This document shows, piece by piece, positions 5,977 to 6,888 of a DNA stretch of 6,888 nt. This stretch comes from an uncultured Bacilli bacterium (GTDB lineage: Bacteria > Bacillota_I > Bacilli_A > RF39 > UBA660). Positions within the stretch are counted from its first letter, which is position 1. Each line of letters starts with the position of its first letter. The DNA lies in NCBI GenBank assembly GCA_947628495.1, contig CANRAC010000054.1:1-6888 (forward strand), written 5' to 3'. Below the pieces are notes generated by a model. It was not told where the DNA came from. It did not search any database and saw nothing but the letters and a program-made list of their open reading frames with translations. A program made the position numbers and the translations under genes.

Positions 5977-6225
5977 ATGATAAGAAAAGTAAAAGCCGGC
6001 GAAATATACCGCCATTTTAAAGGATCTAAAGCCTTTATTATCGCTATTGCTAAACATAGTGAAACAAATGAAGAATTGGTAATTTATGCATGTATAGATA
6101 ACACCGATTCTAATCATAAAGATGGTATTTATGCGCGGCCTTATAAAATGTTTGTCTCGGAAGTTGATCATGAAAAATATCCAGAGATAAAACAAAAATA
6201 TCGATTTGAAAAAGTGGAGGAATAA
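5977..6225 (+). CDS. DUF1653-family small protein
   Basis: An 82-residue protein matching the DUF1653 family, small beta-rich proteins of unknown function. Recognisable positions are the N-terminal YRHFKG at 11-16, AKHSETNEELVIY at 25-37, the ARPYKMF block at 53-59 and KYRFE at 74-78. A compact SH3-like or beta-barrel fold is plausible but is inference. AAGGA at 5965-5969 is seven bases upstream of the ATG. It is the first gene behind the Ser T-box and is separated from serS by three bases, so both should rise when tRNA-Ser is uncharged. The middle (41-52, TDSNHKDG) is slightly longer than I expect for the family. Confidence 0.85.
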   Translation: MIRKVKAGEIYRHFKGSKAFIIAIAKHSETNEELVIYACIDNTDSNHKDGIYARPYKMFVSEVDHEKYPEIKQKYRFEKVEE

Positions 6226-6228
6226 AAA

Positions 6229-6888
6229 ATGATAGATATAAAATTAATAAGAGAAAACAAAGAATTAGTTAAAGAAAATATTAAAAAGAAATTTCAAGAT
6301 GAAAAACTTCCTTTAGTAGACGAAATCTATGACTTAGATAAAAAATATCGGGAAACTAAACAAAAAATGGATGAAAAAAGAGCCCTTAAAAATAAAATAA
6401 GCAATCAAATAGGTTCTCTAATGCGTGAGGGTAAAAAAGATGAAGCCATGAAAATAAAAGCCGCAGTTGCGCAAATGGGTGATGAAATTGAAACATTAAC
6501 TCAAGATGAAGAAAATATCAGTAAAGAAATTAAAACTAAAATGATGGTAATACCCAATATAATTGCCGAAGATGTGCCAATTGGTAAAGATGATAGTCAA
6601 AATGTAGAGGTTAAACGTTTTGGGGAGGCATTCGTTCCTGATTATGAAATTCCTTATCACGCTGATATCTTAAATACTTTTAATGGTTTAGATAAAGAGG
6701 CGAGTGGCCGCACTAGTGGTAATGGTTTTTATTATTTAATGGGTGATATTGCTAGACTTTCTAGCGCTATGCTTTCCTATGCTCGAGATTTTATGATTGA
6801 AAAAGGCTTTGTTTATTGTATTCCGCCTTTTATGATTAGAAGTGATGTAGTAACGGGTGTTATGTCTTTTGCGGAAATGGATGCCATG
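6229..6888 (+). CDS. serS: Seryl-tRNA synthetase, N-terminal half (partial)
   Basis: The first 220 residues of the class II enzyme that charges tRNA-Ser with serine; the frame is open to the window edge. It opens with MIDIKLIRENKELVKENI, the typical SerRS start. Residues ~28-105 form the long antiparallel coiled-coil arm, rich in Lys and Glu, that recognises the tRNA-Ser variable arm. The catalytic domain begins near 150, with the motif 1 region around 173-200 (YYLMGDIARLSSAML) and GFVYCIPPFMIRSDV after it. At 211 onward the sequence reads VTGVMSFAEMDAM, where common bacterial SerRS has a G-T-G-Q-L-P-K-F segment. GGAGG at 6216-6220, eight bases before the ATG, is its ribosome binding site and lies inside the DUF1653 gene. 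Motifs 2 and 3 are beyond the window. Regulated by the upstream T-box. Confidence 0.95.
   Translation, partial: MIDIKLIRENKELVKENIKKKFQDEKLPLVDEIYDLDKKYRETKQKMDEKRALKNKISNQIGSLMREGKKDEAMKIKAAVAQMGDEIETLTQDEENISKEIKTKMMVIPNIIAEDVPIGKDDSQNVEVKRFGEAFVPDYEIPYHADILNTFNGLDKEASGRTSGNGFYYLMGDIARLSSAMLSYARDFMIEKGFVYCIPPFMIRSDVVTGVMSFAEMDAM

Noticed and set aside
5956..6195. Minus-strand open frame of 79 codons, hydrophobic and aromatic-rich
   Set aside because: It is the complement of the DUF1653 gene and the T-box terminator tail; its hydrophobicity follows from the reverse of Lys/Glu-rich codons.
1..6888. CRISPR arrays, insertion sequences, tRNA or rRNA genes
   Set aside because: No spaced direct repeats, transposase reading frames, terminal inverted repeats or cloverleaf-like segments were seen on reading through.

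Overview
The window is a strongly AT-rich, gene-dense stretch with nearly all genes on the + strand. It most likely comes from a low-GC Firmicutes/Bacilli-type bacterium, possibly an uncultured or Erysipelotrichia/Mollicutes-related lineage. The reasons are the composition, the strong AGGAGG-type ribosome binding sites, a canonical T-box leader, a SufU-type (not IscU-type) SUF locus, and tryptophan encoded by TGG with no in-frame TGA. The taxonomic placement is inference.

Layout. Positions 1-102 hold the last 33 codons of an unrecognised gene. It runs almost directly into a TrmH/SpoU-family RNA 2'-O-methyltransferase (105-875). A 140-base gap carries a good promoter for an orphan helical, HEAT-like protein with a cysteine cluster (1016-1795). 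A weak AT-rich terminator-like hairpin and an extended -10 promoter then precede a compact iron-sulfur assembly operon: sufC (1869-2621), a very short sufD (2614-3279), sufS (3290-4486) and sufU (4487-4921). These genes overlap or nearly abut. The position where Firmicutes usually carry sufB is occupied instead by an unrecognised 245-residue protein (5004-5741).

The 235-base gap after it (5742-5976) is filled by a T-box riboswitch with a promoter, Stem I, a UCU (Ser) specifier, a Stem III-like hairpin, the T-box and mutually exclusive antiterminator and terminator. It controls a small DUF1653-family gene (5977-6225) and the first 220 codons of seryl-tRNA synthetase (6229 to the window edge).

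How the genes work together. SufS (cysteine desulfurase) and SufU (zinc-dependent sulfur acceptor) would deliver sulfur to a SufC ATPase scaffold complex. The only SufB/SufD-family subunit here is half-length, SufD-like, and lacks the SufB acceptor cysteine. Either sufB is elsewhere in the genome or this is a reduced SUF machine; that is the most interesting point in the window. The last block links seryl-tRNA charging to transcription of serS and, unusually, of DUF1653.
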